Below are positions 1-9,641 of a stretch of 64,000 nt of DNA, piece after piece; position 1 is the stretch's first letter, and every line of letters begins with the position of its first letter. Below the pieces are notes generated by a model. The model saw only the letters and a list, made by a program, of their open reading frames with translations, ran no database searches and was not told the DNA's origin. Both the position numbers and the translations under genes were made by a program. Source of the stretch: Microbacterium ginsengiterrae (lineage in GTDB: Bacteria > Actinomycetota > Actinomycetes > Actinomycetales > Microbacteriaceae); contig NZ_JACHMU010000001.1 in NCBI RefSeq assembly GCF_014205075.1, forward strand, positions 2,914,001 to 2,978,000. Reading direction: 5' to 3'.

Positions 1-336
1 GATTTCCTGCGCCTTGGACCGCGCGTCGCCGACCCACGCCTCGACGCCCCCGCTGCGGACGACCTGCTCCCGCTGCCGTGCGGCGAACGCGTCCTCGATC
101 CGACCGAGCGCCGCATCGACGTCGGCGACCGCGTAACCGTTCTTGATGAGGGGGAAGGAGGCGATGCGCACGTCGTACGCCGTCAGGCTCCCGTCGGACT
201 CGAAGCTCTCCCGTGCCGCGGCGAGGAACGTGTCGACGGCAGCGGGGTGGTACCCGCGTTCGCGCCCCATCGTGATGCGGAAGGCGGACGGGCGCTGTTC
301 GTCTCGCGCCGCGTCGTCCACGGTTTCGGAGGTCAT
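1..336 (-). CDS. DivIVA-domain-like protein, C-terminus cut by window edge
   Basis: The frame opens with an ATG at 336 and runs off the window edge, so only the first 112 residues are visible. After a short acidic start it has a segment (about residues 17-45) that resembles the N-terminal part of small actinobacterial DivIVA-domain proteins: a basic RGYHP stretch followed by AAVDTFL and a helical region. Its start overlaps the cdsA stop as ATGA, so translation is probably coupled. DivIVA-family proteins bind curved membrane and guide polar growth or division. This assignment is by resemblance only, because the C-terminal half cannot be seen. Confidence 0.55.
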   Translation of the reverse strand, partial: MTSETVDDAARDEQRPSAFRITMGRERGYHPAAVDTFLAAARESFESDGSLTAYDVRIASFPLIKNGYAVADVDAALGRIEDAFAARQREQVVRSGGVEAWVGDARSKAQEI

Positions 337-1463
337 GTCAGCACCGCCCAGGGAGATAGCAGGAAATAGAGGCTCAACGCGGGCACCGTGGAGGGGAGGA
401 TGCTGTCGAGCCGGTCGAGCAGCCCGCCGTGCCCTGGAAGCCAGGAGCTCATGTCCTTGATCCCGATGTCGCGCTTGATCATGGATTCGCCGAGATCGCC
501 GAGGGTCGCGGACAGCAGGATGGCCAGCCCGAACACCACTCCGGCCCACCACGGCATCTCCAGCATGTACAGCGCCAACAAGACGCCGGCGGCGCCGGCG
601 GCGATGACAGCCCCGCCGAAGCCCTCCCAGGTCTTCTTGGGGCTGATGCGAGGAGCCATGGGGTGCTTGCCGATCGCGACACCGGCCGTGTACGCCCCGG
701 TGTCGGAGGCCACGGCGACGGCGATGAACGCCAATACCCACCACTGTCCGCCTTCCTGACGGAGCAGCATGAGAGCGAGGCTCGTGAGGAACGGCACGTA
801 GATCTGGACGAAGCCACCGACCACGGCATCCGTGAGCACGTCGCCGTACGTCCGGCCGTCCTTGGCGAACATCTGTGCCACGAGGCGCCAGACGATCACG
901 AAGACCACGGCGAACAGGAGGGTGACCCAGCTCAGCCACGCAGGAGCGAAATAGCCGGCCAGCACGAGCAGCACACCGACGCCGACCTGCGGGACGAGGT
1001 CGATGCGGCGGCCGGCCGCGCGCAGGGCCCGCGACAGCTCGAAGATCCCGAGCACCGCGATGCCCAGAGCGATCGGAACGAACAGCTCCTTGAAGAAAAG
1101 CAGCGACCCCAGCAGGACAGCACCGAAGGCGAGACCGACGAGCGTGGCGAGGATGAGGTCACGGCCCGTGCGCGCCTTGATGCGCTCATTGGCCTGGTCG
1201 AGGTGCTCCCTGGCCTGAGTGACGTTGGAGGCGAAATCTCCGCGGGCCTGCCGCAGTTGCTCGCGCATCGCCGCAGCGGACACCGGCACCGACTGGTGCG
1301 GAGCCGGCGCAGCGGCCGGCCGAGGCAGCGGCGGTCGCGGCGGGACCGCAGCCGGGTCCACAGGCGGAACCGGGATGGGATCGGCCCCGTTCGGGGTCGC
1401 CGAGTCGCGGGCCCCTCGCCGCCGCAACGGCTGCCCTTCGGCGTCTCCGATCGGATCGCTCAT
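333..1463 (-). CDS. cdsA: phosphatidate cytidylyltransferase
   Basis: Makes CDP-diacylglycerol from phosphatidate and CTP at the cytoplasmic membrane, the branch point for phosphatidylglycerol, cardiolipin and phosphatidylinositol lipids. The protein is 376 aa. Residues 1-95 are a proline- and alanine-rich cytosolic extension longer than in most homologues. From about residue 103 there are roughly eight hydrophobic segments. The ISPKKTWEG motif lies near 273 and the family signature (KRDIGIKD, then PGHGGLLDRLDS) near 330-354. It starts 5 nt after frr, in the usual frr-cdsA order, and ends in an ATGA overlap with the next gene. Confidence 0.95.
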   Translation of the reverse strand: MSDPIGDAEGQPLRRRGARDSATPNGADPIPVPPVDPAAVPPRPPLPRPAAAPAPHQSVPVSAAAMREQLRQARGDFASNVTQAREHLDQANERIKARTGRDLILATLVGLAFGAVLLGSLLFFKELFVPIALGIAVLGIFELSRALRAAGRRIDLVPQVGVGVLLVLAGYFAPAWLSWVTLLFAVVFVIVWRLVAQMFAKDGRTYGDVLTDAVVGGFVQIYVPFLTSLALMLLRQEGGQWWVLAFIAVAVASDTGAYTAGVAIGKHPMAPRISPKKTWEGFGGAVIAAGAAGVLLALYMLEMPWWAGVVFGLAILLSATLGDLGESMIKRDIGIKDMSSWLPGHGGLLDRLDSILPSTVPALSLYFLLSPWAVLT

Positions 1464-1468
1464 CCGGA

Positions 1469-2023
1469 TCAGACCTCGAGGAGCTCGGTCTCTTTGCGCT
1501 TGAGCGCGTCGTCGATGAGGTCGACATGCTGACGAGTGAGAGCATCCAGCTCCTTCTCGCCGCGGGCGATCTCGTCCTCGCCGATCTCGCTCTTGAGCGC
1601 GTCGAGCTCGTCCTTCGCCTTGCGACGGATGCCGCGCAGGTGCACCTTCGCGTCCTCGCCCTTCGTGCGGACGAGCTTGACGTACTCCTTGCGGCGTTCT
1701 GCTGTGAGCTCAGGCATCGTGACGCGCACGATGTTGCCGTCGTTCGTCGGATTGGCGCCGAGATTCGGCATGTCGCGGATGGCCTGCTCGATCGCCTTGA
1801 GCGCCGACTTGTCGTACGGCGTGATGACCAGCGAGCGGGCCTCGGGGTTGGCCAGCGAGGCGAGCTGTGCGAGAGGTGTGGGCGAACCGTAGTAGTCGAC
1901 CATCACCTTCTGGAACATCTGCGGGTTCGCCCGGCCGGTGCGCACAGTGGCGAAGTCCTCCTTCGCAGCATCGACGGCGCGCGACATGCGCGTGGTGGTT
2001 TCTGCGAGGACGTCCGCAATCAC
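1469..2023 (-). CDS. frr: ribosome recycling factor
   Basis: With EF-G it splits post-termination ribosomes. I chose the GTG at 2023 over an in-frame ATG five codons upstream, because it is preceded by AGGAG at 5-nt spacing and gives 184 aa, the normal family length. The three-helix body is charged and carries the expected RTGRANP segment near residue 28, [11 protein letters not shown] near 90 and [10 protein letters not shown] near 110. It sits between pyrH and cdsA as in most bacteria. Confidence 0.96.
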   Translation of the reverse strand: MIADVLAETTTRMSRAVDAAKEDFATVRTGRANPQMFQKVMVDYYGSPTPLAQLASLANPEARSLVITPYDKSALKAIEQAIRDMPNLGANPTNDGNIVRVTMPELTAERRKEYVKLVRTKGEDAKVHLRGIRRKAKDELDALKSEIGEDEIARGEKELDALTRQHVDLIDDALKRKETELLEV

Positions 2024-2092
2024 GGTGGCTCCTATCATCCGGGTGTTCGTGCAATTCTATCGGGGTGCCGGGTCGGCACCCTGTCATGACCG

Positions 2093-2809
2093 TCAGGCGG
2101 TGACGAGTGTGCCGATCGGCTCACCCAGCAGCGCGCGCGTCACGTTGCCCGCCGGCTCCATCCCGAACACGCGCATGTCCATGTTGTTGTCCATGCAGAG
2201 GCTGAAGGCGGTCGAGTCCACGACCTTGAGACCGCGCTGCAGCGCGTCGCGGTACGTGACCGTGTCGATACGCGTGGCGGACGAGTCCTTGTTCGGGTCG
2301 GCGGTGTAGACCGCGTCGACGCCGTTCTTGGCGACGAGCACCTCCTGCGCACCGATCTCCAGGGCACGCTGAGCGGCGACCGTGTCGGTGGAGAAGTAGG
2401 GCAGGCCGGCGCCGGCGCCGAAGATGACGACGCGTCCCTTCTCCATGTGGCGCTCCGCGCGCAGCGGGATGTACGGTTCGGCGACCTGCGTCATCGAGAT
2501 GGCGGACTGGACGCGGGTCGGGGCTCCGGCCTGCTCGAGGAAGTCCTGCAGCGCGAGGGCGTTCATCACGGTGCCGAGCATGCCCATGTAGTCCGCGCGC
2601 CCGCGGTCCATGCCGCGCTGGCTGAGCTCCGCGCCGCGGAAGAAGTTCCCTCCGCCGACGACGATGGCGATCTCGACCTCCGAGACTGCCGCGGCGATGT
2701 CCCGCGCGATCTGGCTGACGACATCGGGGTTGACGCCGAGCTGTCCTGCGCCGAATGCCTCCCCGGAGAGCTTGAGAAGGACGCGGCGGCGTCGGGTGCG
2801 TTCAGTCAT
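2093..2809 (-). CDS. pyrH: UMP kinase
   Basis: Phosphorylates UMP to UDP for pyrimidine nucleotide synthesis. The product is 238 aa from the ATG at 2809, which follows an AGAGGA ribosome site; the longer open frame adds 15 residues not expected in this family. Visible features are the N-terminal KLSGEAFG, the glycine-rich [11 protein letters not shown], and the conserved [11 protein letters not shown] near the C-terminus, typical of the hexameric bacterial amino-acid-kinase fold. A terminator-like hairpin separates it from tsf, so it may also have its own promoter. Confidence 0.96.
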   Translation of the reverse strand: MTERTRRRRVLLKLSGEAFGAGQLGVNPDVVSQIARDIAAAVSEVEIAIVVGGGNFFRGAELSQRGMDRGRADYMGMLGTVMNALALQDFLEQAGAPTRVQSAISMTQVAEPYIPLRAERHMEKGRVVIFGAGAGLPYFSTDTVAAQRALEIGAQEVLVAKNGVDAVYTADPNKDSSATRIDTVTYRDALQRGLKVVDSTAFSLCMDNNMDMRVFGMEPAGNVTRALLGEPIGTLVTA

Positions 2810-2856
2810 GGGTGAGTCCTCTCGTCCGGATTCAAGATAGTGCCTTCTGGGCATGA

Positions 2857-2894
2857 AGAAGGGGTTCGGACCCGAGTGGATCCGAACCCCTTCT
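2857..2894 (-). terminator. terminator hairpin after tsf
   Basis: A perfect 14-bp stem (2857-2870 pairing with 2881-2894) has a 10-nt loop. It begins 6 nt after the tsf stop. On the minus strand it is followed by only a short T-rich stretch, so it is a plausible but not strong intrinsic terminator or attenuator between tsf and pyrH. Confidence 0.75.
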
Positions 2895-2900
2895 GAATTG

Positions 2901-3728
2901 CTACGCGCCGACCTTGAAGCGCGCGAAGTCCGTCACGGTTATCCCGGCGTCCTTCGCCACCTGGGCGACAGAGAGCTTGTTGTCCTTCGCGTAGTCCTGC
3001 TCGAGCAGGGCGACCTGCTTGATGAACGCGGACACGCGACCCTCGACGATCTTGGGCAGTGCCGCTTCCGGCTTGCCCTCGTTGCGGGAGATCTCGGTGA
3101 CGATCTCGCGCTCCTTCTCGACGGCCTCGGCCGGAACGTCCTCACGGCTGAGGTACGACGGGTTGGCGAACGAGATGTGCTGGGCGATGCTGCGCGCGGT
3201 CGCGGCGTCGTCACCCGTGTAGGCGACGACGACACCGATCTGCGGGGGCAGGTCCTTGCTCGTGCGGTGCATGTACACCTCGACGGCGTCACCGGTGACG
3301 GTGCGGACCTGACGCAGTTCGACCTTCTCGCCGATGATGGCTGCCTCGTCGGAGATCAGCTCTCCGACGGTCTGGCTGCCGGCGGAAGCGGCCAGGGCGT
3401 CCTCGACCGTGTTCGCCTTGGCGGCGGCTGCGGCGTCGGCGACCTTGTCGGCCAGGGCGATGAAGCGGTCGTTCTTCGCGACGAAGTCGGTCTCGCACGC
3501 GAGCTCGATCAGCGTGACGCCGCCGTCCAGCTCGCGAGAGACGACGAGGCCCTCGCTGGTGGAGCGGTCAGCGCGCTTGGCGTTGCCCTTGGCGCCCTTG
3601 AGTCGAAGGATCTCGACCGCCTTCTCGCGGTCTCCCTCGGCCTCCTCGAGCGCCTTCTTCGTGTCGACCATTCCGGTGCCGAGCTGCTCACGCAGCGCCT
3701 TGATGTCTGCGATGGTGAAGTTGGCCAT
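2901..3728 (-). CDS. tsf: elongation factor Ts
   Basis: Nucleotide exchange factor that regenerates EF-Tu-GTP. The protein is 275 aa. It has an N-terminal UBA-like helix region (1-50, including [11 protein letters not shown]), then the TDFVAKN motif at residues 80-86 that inserts into EF-Tu, and a C-terminal region with the dimerisation-type repeat. It starts 39 nt downstream of rpsB in the universal rpsB-tsf order and ends just before a strong hairpin. Confidence 0.97.
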   Translation of the reverse strand: MANFTIADIKALREQLGTGMVDTKKALEEAEGDREKAVEILRLKGAKGNAKRADRSTSEGLVVSRELDGGVTLIELACETDFVAKNDRFIALADKVADAAAAAKANTVEDALAASAGSQTVGELISDEAAIIGEKVELRQVRTVTGDAVEVYMHRTSKDLPPQIGVVVAYTGDDAATARSIAQHISFANPSYLSREDVPAEAVEKEREIVTEISRNEGKPEAALPKIVEGRVSAFIKQVALLEQDYAKDNKLSVAQVAKDAGITVTDFARFKVGA

Positions 3729-3767
3729 GTGTGGTGGCTCCTTGCTTCGTAGGGGTGGGTACGCGGA

Positions 3768-4676
3768 TTACTTGGCGTCAGCCGCGGCTTCGCCGGCTGC
3801 GTCAGCAGCGGACTCGTCGATGACGGTCTCCTGCTCAGCGGCCTTCTCCGCAGCGTCTGCCTTGTCGGCTGCCGCGTCAGCGGGCGTCTCAGCGGACTCT
3901 TCCACGTTGGTGGATTCCTCGGCGGGCGTCTGGAGGAGTTCGGCCTCCCACTCGGCCAGCGGCTCGGCGTCGCCCGACTCGGGGTTGTGCTTCTGCTGCA
4001 GGCCCTCGGCGGCGGCGTCGGCGATGATGCGCGTCAGCAGCGAGACGGAGCGGATCGCGTCGTCGTTGCCGGGGATCGGGTACTGGAAGTCGTCCGGGTC
4101 CGCGTTGGTGTCGAGGATGCCGATCACCGGGATGCCGAGCTTCTTGGCCTCGTCGATCGCAAGGTGCTCGCGCTTGGCGTCGACGACCCACAGAGCCGAG
4201 GGGGTCTTGGTGAGGTTGCGGATACCGCCGAGCGACTTGTGCAGCTTGTCGAGCTCGCGCTTCTTGAGCAGCAGCTCCTTCTTGGTGAAGCCGGAGGCCG
4301 CGGGGTTCTCGTAGTCGAGCTCCTCGAGCTCCTTCATGCGAGCCAGACGCTTGGCGATGGTCTGGAAGTTCGTGAGGAGGCCGCCCAGCCAGCGCTGGTT
4401 CACGTACGGCTGACCGACGCGCGTCGCCTGCTCGGCGAGGATCTCCTGCGCCTGCTTCTTGGTGCCGACGAAGAGGATCGTGCCACCACGGGCGACGGTC
4501 TCCTTGACGAAGTCGTAGGCGCTGTCGATGTAGCCCAGCGACTGCTGCAGGTCGATGATGTGGATGCCGCTGCGCTCGGTGAGGATGAAGCGCTTGACCT
4601 TCGGGTTCCACCGACGGGTCTGGTGTCCGAAGTGCACGCCGCTGTCGAGCAGCTGGCGAATGGTGACCACAGCCAT
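3768..4676 (-). CDS. rpsB: 30S ribosomal protein S2
   Basis: Small-subunit protein needed for S1 binding and translation initiation. I use the ATG at 4676 ([13 protein letters not shown]), preceded by AGGAG; the open frame upstream is untranslated leader. It is 302 aa. Residues 1-230 carry the S2 fold with [12 protein letters not shown] near 17 and TKKQAQE near 72. The last ~70 residues are an acidic, alanine- and glutamate-rich tail typical of actinobacterial S2. Its long leader is described separately. Confidence 0.97.
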   Translation of the reverse strand: MAVVTIRQLLDSGVHFGHQTRRWNPKVKRFILTERSGIHIIDLQQSLGYIDSAYDFVKETVARGGTILFVGTKKQAQEILAEQATRVGQPYVNQRWLGGLLTNFQTIAKRLARMKELEELDYENPAASGFTKKELLLKKRELDKLHKSLGGIRNLTKTPSALWVVDAKREHLAIDEAKKLGIPVIGILDTNADPDDFQYPIPGNDDAIRSVSLLTRIIADAAAEGLQQKHNPESGDAEPLAEWEAELLQTPAEESTNVEESAETPADAAADKADAAEKAAEQETVIDESAADAAGEAAADAK

Positions 4677-4991
4677 GGTCTTCTCCTGGTTCTGGCGCTT
4701 TCGCGCCTGTTGAGGTTGATTCCGCCGGTCAGACGACCGACGAGCCTGGTGCCCGGCGCACACCCACCTGCTCTTGCGAGCAGGACCTGAGGGAGTGATG
4801 CCACGACGTCATCCGTGGGGAGTTCGGTCGCTTTGGGCACGCGTAGTCACCCCGAGAATCGAGGTGCGACCTCAAGTGTACAGGATCGCAGGCTCCCGAC
4901 TGCGTGCTCACAGACGGCGGCGCGCGCGTGTCCCTCCCCTGTTGTCGGCGGCGCACCGTCCGAGTGCCGACGGTCGGCGCAGCATGGTCGG
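4677..4991 (-). promoter_or_regulatory. rpsB promoter and structured leader
   Basis: This 315-bp gap holds no gene. On the minus strand a TACACT -10 candidate lies at 4875-4880, which would give an rpsB leader of about 190 nt. Inside the leader are two compact hairpins: 4767-4784 (7-bp stem, 4-nt loop) and 4694-4707 (5-bp stem closed by a GAAA tetraloop) directly before the ribosome site. On the plus strand the last bases form the likely promoter of the M23 gene (CAGCAT at 4980-4985). The -35 boxes are not clear. Confidence 0.45.
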
Positions 4992-5552
4992 ATGCCGTCC
5001 TCCACCCGCGCGCTGTACCCCCGCTGGCGCACCCTCGCAGTCCTCCTCCTGGGAGTCGTGCTCGCCCTCGCACCAGGATCGACCGCCTCTCCCGACGGGG
5101 TCCCATCGTGGAGGTGGCCGGTGGCGGGTGCCCGCGACGTCGTCGAGCCCTATCGCGCTCCCGTGCACGAGTACGCCGCGGGCCACCGCGGAGTCGACGT
5201 GGCCGCCCCGCAGGGCGAGGTGGTGCGCGCCCCGGCGGACGGGGTCGTCGCGTTCCGTGGCGTCGTCGTCGATCGGCCGCTCATCACCGTCGACCACGGC
5301 GGCGGTTACGTCTCGACGTTCGAGCCGCTGCGCTCGGAGCTCGCGCCCGGTGCGACTGTGCGTGCAGGGGACGCGATCGGGACGGTGGCAGCCGGAGGGC
5401 ACGCGGCGTCTGACACCCTCCACATCGGCGTACGGCTGCACGGGGTCTACATCAACCCGATGCTCCTGTTCGGCGACGTGCCGCGCGCGGTTCTCCTCCC
5501 GTGTTGCGACGGCATCATGCGCGAGGGTGGGCGAGTCGGTAGGTCGCTGTGA
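4992..5552 (+). CDS. exported M23-family (LytM-like) metallopeptidase domain protein
   Basis: 186 aa. An N-terminal hydrophobic segment (about 14-32) is a signal peptide or anchor, followed by a single M23 domain expected to act on peptidoglycan. The [10 protein letters not shown] motif gives H65 and D69, and [11 protein letters not shown] gives H144. The usual HxH pair is reduced to TLH, so the first histidine is missing. I start at the ATG at 4992, 6 nt after a CAGCAT -10-like box; the longer open frame is leader. It is divergent from rpsB and its last 38 bp overlap the convergent end of xerC. Confidence 0.8.
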   Translation: MPSSTRALYPRWRTLAVLLLGVVLALAPGSTASPDGVPSWRWPVAGARDVVEPYRAPVHEYAAGHRGVDVAAPQGEVVRAPADGVVAFRGVVVDRPLITVDHGGGYVSTFEPLRSELAPGATVRAGDAIGTVAAGGHAASDTLHIGVRLHGVYINPMLLFGDVPRAVLLPCCDGIMREGGRVGRSL

Positions 5553-6417
5553 GTCGTTCGGACGACACGTGGGTGTAGATCTGCGTCGTGCCGAGGCTCG
5601 CGTGACCGAGGATCTCCTGCACGGCCCGCAGATCCGCCCCGCCGTCGAGCAGGTGCGTGGCCGCTGAGTGCCGCAGTGCGTGGGGCCCGACCGCGTCCGC
5701 GCCGATGATCGGTCCGAGCGCCTCGGCGACGAGGGAATACACCGCGCGGACCCCGAGTCGCCCACCGCGGACGCCGAGGAAGACAGCGGGCGTCGCCGTG
5801 GTCGCGCGAGCCGCGAGGACAGGACGTGCGCGGGTGAGATAGGCGCCGACCGCGTCCCTGGCGGGGCGCCCGTACGGGACGACCCGCTCCTTGGAGCCCT
5901 TTCCGAGCACACGCGCGGTCGAGCGGTCCTGATCGAGGTCGTCGAGGTCGGTGCCGCACAGCTCCGAGACGCGCATTCCGGTGCCGTAGAGCATCTCCAG
6001 GATGGCGTGGTCACGCAGCGCGACCGGATCGCCGTCGGCCGCGATGCGCGCCCGCTCGTCGAGGAGGTCCCGCATACCGTCCTTCGAGGCGACGGCGGGA
6101 AGCGTCCGGCCGCGCTTGGGTGCGACGAGACGGAGCGCGGGGTCGAGCCCGATGAGCTCCTCGTCCTTGGCCCACGAGAAGAACGATCGCGCCGCAGCGG
6201 CTCGCCGCGCGAGCGTGGATCGTGCATCCCCACGCTGCGTGGCGCGCCAGAGCCAGTCCCGCAGCACTTCGAGGTCGATGTCTCCCAGCGCACGGTCACC
6301 GGCGGCGTCGGCGAGGTCCCGCAGGTCGGCGCGGTACGCCCGCACCGTCGAAGGGGACAACCGACGCACCTGCGTGAGATGCCTCGCGAAGGCGTCCGCC
6401 GCGCGGTCCAGGTCCAT
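5515..6417 (-). CDS. xerC: tyrosine recombinase XerC
   Basis: Site-specific recombinase that resolves chromosome dimers at dif with XerD. It is 300 aa, the normal length. Residues 1-90 form the SAM-like DNA-binding domain. The catalytic domain shows R149 (GTGMRVSEL), K173 (GKGSKER), H246 and R249 (HALRH), H272 (GHAS) and the nucleophile Y281. It lies 86 nt downstream of dprA. The 3' end overlaps the convergent M23 gene by 38 bp. Confidence 0.93.
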   Translation of the reverse strand: MDLDRAADAFARHLTQVRRLSPSTVRAYRADLRDLADAAGDRALGDIDLEVLRDWLWRATQRGDARSTLARRAAAARSFFSWAKDEELIGLDPALRLVAPKRGRTLPAVASKDGMRDLLDERARIAADGDPVALRDHAILEMLYGTGMRVSELCGTDLDDLDQDRSTARVLGKGSKERVVPYGRPARDAVGAYLTRARPVLAARATTATPAVFLGVRGGRLGVRAVYSLVAEALGPIIGADAVGPHALRHSAATHLLDGGADLRAVQEILGHASLGTTQIYTHVSSERLTATYRLAHPRA

Positions 6418-6503
6418 GTCTCAAGCATGCCGCCCGTCGCCCGTCACATGTTCATGCCTCGCCGTGGACGACGACGCGGGCGCCGCGGCGTCGCGGTGAG
6501 AGC

Positions 6504-7664
6504 TCACTCCCCTGCTCGGACCCAGCCGTCGTCTCGGCGCTCTGCGATGCCGTCCAGCGAGAGGGTTCCCAGCAGGGATCGCACGCGGTCGTCGGAGAGC
6601 CCGGCCGCCCTGGCGAGTTCGATCGGCGCACGCGACGTGCGCGTCGACAGGGCATCGAGCAGCCGCACCCGTTCCGGGTCGTCACCCGGCTGCGTACCGG
6701 AGGAGGCATCCTGAGCCAGTCCCATCAGTTCCCGGACCTCCGATGCGCTCGTGACGCACTGCGCGTCGTACTCGCGCAGCAGCCGGTGGCATCCGGCCGA
6801 CGCCGCCGACGTCACAGGACCGGGGACCGCGCCGAGCGGACGGCCGAGCGATGACGCGTGCCCCGCCGTGTTCAGCGACCCGCTGCGCCATCCCGCCTCG
6901 ACGACGACGGTGGCCGCACCGAGTGCCGCGATCAGCCGATTCCTCGACAGGAAACGGAACTTGGTCGGCGCGGCACCGCAGGGCATCTCGCTGATGACCG
7001 CGCCAGACGCCATGATCCGTTCGAACAGCTGCTGGTGTCCGGCAGGGTACGCGCGATCCACGCCGCCCGCGAGGAACGCGACGGTCCTGCCATCCACTCC
7101 GATGGCCGCGCGGTGTGCTGATCCGTCGATGCCGTACGCCCCGCCGGAGACCACGACAGTCCCCGTCGCCGCCAGATCACCGGCGAGGTCGGCGGCGACA
7201 CTGTCGCCATATGCGGTGGCCGCACGCGCTCCGACGATGGACACGCGAGCATCGGCCGTCACGGCGGAAAGGTCGCCGCGGACCCAGAGCACGATCGGCG
7301 CGTGGGCTGCGAGATCGTCGAGGGACTCGGGCCAGTCGGTGTCTCCCGGCAGCAGGAGCCTGGCGCCGACTTCCGCTCCGCCACGCAGTGCATCGCGCAC
7401 CGCGTGAGGGTGCGCGCGCGGCAACCATCGACGGCGCCCCTCCTGGATCGACTTCTCCGCGAGGGCGAAGACGTCGGCGTTCAGAACGAGCCGCAGCGCT
7501 TCGTGCGCGCTCAGCTGCGAGATCAACGCTCCGGCCACACCGTCGCCGGGCTCGGAGAGCACACTCCATGCGACCCGCGCGAGGGTCTCCACCGGCTCCG
7601 CATCAGGACGGACTCGATCGACAGCGGCCATGGTCTCGGCATCGCCGAGCAGTTCATCGATCAT
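6504..7664 (-). CDS. dprA: DNA-processing protein DprA
   Basis: Loads RecA on incoming single-stranded DNA in transformation. I start at the ATG at 7664, which overlaps the comM stop as ATGA; the longer frame is antisense noise. It is 386 aa. The central Rossmann-like domain shows VSIVGARAATAYG, VVSGGAYGIDGSAH, the SEMPCG and RFLSRNRLIAAL segments, and VVVEAGWRSGSLNTA. The C-terminus (about 320-386) is a winged-helix domain. It forms a coupled run with comM and yraN. Confidence 0.93.
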   Translation of the reverse strand: MIDELLGDAETMAAVDRVRPDAEPVETLARVAWSVLSEPGDGVAGALISQLSAHEALRLVLNADVFALAEKSIQEGRRRWLPRAHPHAVRDALRGGAEVGARLLLPGDTDWPESLDDLAAHAPIVLWVRGDLSAVTADARVSIVGARAATAYGDSVAADLAGDLAATGTVVVSGGAYGIDGSAHRAAIGVDGRTVAFLAGGVDRAYPAGHQQLFERIMASGAVISEMPCGAAPTKFRFLSRNRLIAALGAATVVVEAGWRSGSLNTAGHASSLGRPLGAVPGPVTSAASAGCHRLLREYDAQCVTSASEVRELMGLAQDASSGTQPGDDPERVRLLDALSTRTSRAPIELARAAGLSDDRVRSLLGTLSLDGIAERRDDGWVRAGE

Positions 7665-9190
7665 GCGATCAGCCCTCTCTTCAGGAACAGAGCTCGTCCC
7701 AGCTCGTCGACCCCCGGCATGTCGACGCCGGACAGGTCCGCCATGGTCCACGCGAGCCGCAGCACACGGTCGTAGCCGCGCAGCGTGAGCTGCCCGCGCT
7801 CGAGTGCGCGGTCCAACGGGGCGCGGACGCCTCGGGGCAGCCGCAGTTCGCCCTGACGCAACCAGGCACCGGAGACCTCCGCGTTGCGACGCCATGGCGT
7901 CTTCGCCCACCGCTCCGCCGCTCGGGTGCGCGCAGCGGACACGCGCGCGGCCGCATCAGCTGTGCTCACCCCTGAGCGGCGGCTCGAGGTCGCTCTGGAG
8001 GCCGACACGCGAGCGACCTGCAGATCGATGTCGATGCGGTCCCGGAGCGGCCCTGAGAGGCGCGCGGCATAGCGACGGATCGCGACCGGCGGGCAGATGC
8101 ACTCCGCGCCGCGGACGCCGTAGTTGCCACAGGGACACGGGTTGGTCGCGAGCACCAGCTGGAACCGCGCGGGGAACCGTGCCCGGAACCCCGCGCGGTC
8201 GATCTCGATGGATCCGGACTCGAGAGGCTGCCGCAACGCGTCGAGTGCGACGCGCGAGAACTCCGCAGCCTCATCGAGGAAGAGGATTCCCCGGTGCGCG
8301 CGGACGATGGCCCCCGGCCGCACAGTCCGCGATCCGCCGCCGACCAGCGCCGCGACGGATGCGCTGTGATGCGGTGCCTCCAGCGGCGGAAGGTCGTCGA
8401 GAACGGTCACCGCCGCGCCGGAGAGCGAACGCACGCTGGCGACCTCGAGGGCCTGGTCGTCCGTCAGTCGAGGGAGGATGCCGGGCAACCGGCGGGCGAG
8501 CATGGTCTTCCCCGCGCCGGGCGGGCCGCTCATCAGCAGGTGGTGACCGCCGGCCGCGGCCGCGATCATGGCGTCGACCGCTTCCTCCTGGCCCACCACG
8601 TCCGCGAGATCCGGCGGGTCGGCGGACGGCACAGGCGGTGTCTCGGCGTCGACCGGTTCGACCTCGGCGACGGCCACGTCCGCACCGTGCCACATCGCGA
8701 CCTCCGCGAGAGTGGTCGCGGCCCGCACCTCCATACCGGGCACCAGTCGCGCCTCCGCCTCGTTCGCGTGCGGCACGATGACGCGGTCGAATCCGGCCCG
8801 CGCGGCGGCGAACACGGCGGGAAGCACCCCCGCCACCGGCCGCACCCGTCCGTCGAGTCCCAGCTCTCCGATGTGCACGGTCCGCGCGATGGAGGCGGCA
8901 TCCAGCACTCCCCCGGTCGCCACGGCGCTGATGGCGATACCGAGATCGAACCCGCTGCCGTGCTTGGGCAGACTGGCCGGCGAGAGGTTGACGGTGAGTC
9001 GACGTCGCGTCAGCTCGAGCTGCGCGTTGGTCACCGCGTTGTGCACGCGCTGCGCGGCCTCGCCGAGCGCCTTGTCCGGCAGGCCGACGATCTTGAAACC
9101 GGGGGTCTGGTTGGACACATCAGCCTCGATCTCCACGAGGTGACCGTCCACACCGGTCAGAGCCACGGCCCATGTCCGCGCGGTCCTCAT
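7661..9190 (-). CDS. comM: YifB/ComM-family Mg-chelatase-like AAA+ ATPase
   Basis: 509 aa from the ATG at 9190, which overlaps the yraN stop as ATGA. The order is an N-terminal ChlI-like domain (1-170, starting RTARTWAVALTGVDG), an AAA+ ATPase with Walker A GPPGAGKTM at 222-230 and Walker B ILFLDEAAEF, a cysteine-bearing CPCGNYG insertion, and a C-terminal Mg-chelatase helical domain. ComM in Gram-negative bacteria is a hexameric helicase helping integration of foreign DNA. The adjoining dprA supports a role in DNA uptake or recombination, which is inference here. Confidence 0.92.
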   Translation of the reverse strand: MRTARTWAVALTGVDGHLVEIEADVSNQTPGFKIVGLPDKALGEAAQRVHNAVTNAQLELTRRRLTVNLSPASLPKHGSGFDLGIAISAVATGGVLDAASIARTVHIGELGLDGRVRPVAGVLPAVFAAARAGFDRVIVPHANEAEARLVPGMEVRAATTLAEVAMWHGADVAVAEVEPVDAETPPVPSADPPDLADVVGQEEAVDAMIAAAAGGHHLLMSGPPGAGKTMLARRLPGILPRLTDDQALEVASVRSLSGAAVTVLDDLPPLEAPHHSASVAALVGGGSRTVRPGAIVRAHRGILFLDEAAEFSRVALDALRQPLESGSIEIDRAGFRARFPARFQLVLATNPCPCGNYGVRGAECICPPVAIRRYAARLSGPLRDRIDIDLQVARVSASRATSSRRSGVSTADAAARVSAARTRAAERWAKTPWRRNAEVSGAWLRQGELRLPRGVRAPLDRALERGQLTLRGYDRVLRLAWTMADLSGVDMPGVDELGRALFLKRGLIA

Positions 9191-9549
9191 CGCACGTCCA
9201 CCATGTGCTCGATCGCCGCCCTGGCGGGGTCGGCGCCGATGACCCCGATCACCTCGAGACGCAGGGACCTGCGTGCCGCCTGCTCGCTGTGCGCCCTGCA
9301 CCACGCGTATGCCAGCCGCCACAGGCGCTCGCGCTTGCGCTCGTCGACCGCGTCGAACGGGTGTCCGTACGCGATGCTCCGGCGCGTCTTCACCTCGACG
9401 ATGCAGAGCGTGTCGCCATGCTCGGCGACGATGTCGATCTCGCCCTGGGAACACCGCCAGTTTCGGTCGATCACCCGGTAGCCTCGCTCGGTCAGATGCT
9501 GAGCCGCCCGGTCCTCACCGTCGCGGCCGAGGTCGTCTTTCGCTGCCAT
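9187..9549 (-). CDS. YraN-family putative endonuclease (UPF0102)
   Basis: 120 aa. The protein has the restriction-endonuclease-like core: an N-terminal GEDRAAQHL helix, then the GEIDIVA and IVEVKTR pair, which supply the acidic and lysine residues of a D/E-(D/E)xK-type site. The biochemical function is not established for this family. It is the first gene of a yraN-comM-dprA run joined by 4-bp overlaps. Confidence 0.88.
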   Translation of the reverse strand: MAAKDDLGRDGEDRAAQHLTERGYRVIDRNWRCSQGEIDIVAEHGDTLCIVEVKTRRSIAYGHPFDAVDERKRERLWRLAYAWCRAHSEQAARRSLRLEVIGVIGADPARAAIEHMVDVR

Positions 9550-9641
9550 GCCGACAGCCTGCGCGCTCGCGTCTACCGGCGGTCAGCCCGAACGCCTGAT
9601 CCGTGCACTCCCCGACCTCGTCGCACGGGTGTGCAGGAAGA

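Noticed and set aside
2857..2894. riboswitch before pyrH
   Set aside because: It is only a simple perfect hairpin right after the tsf stop, so a terminator is the simpler reading.
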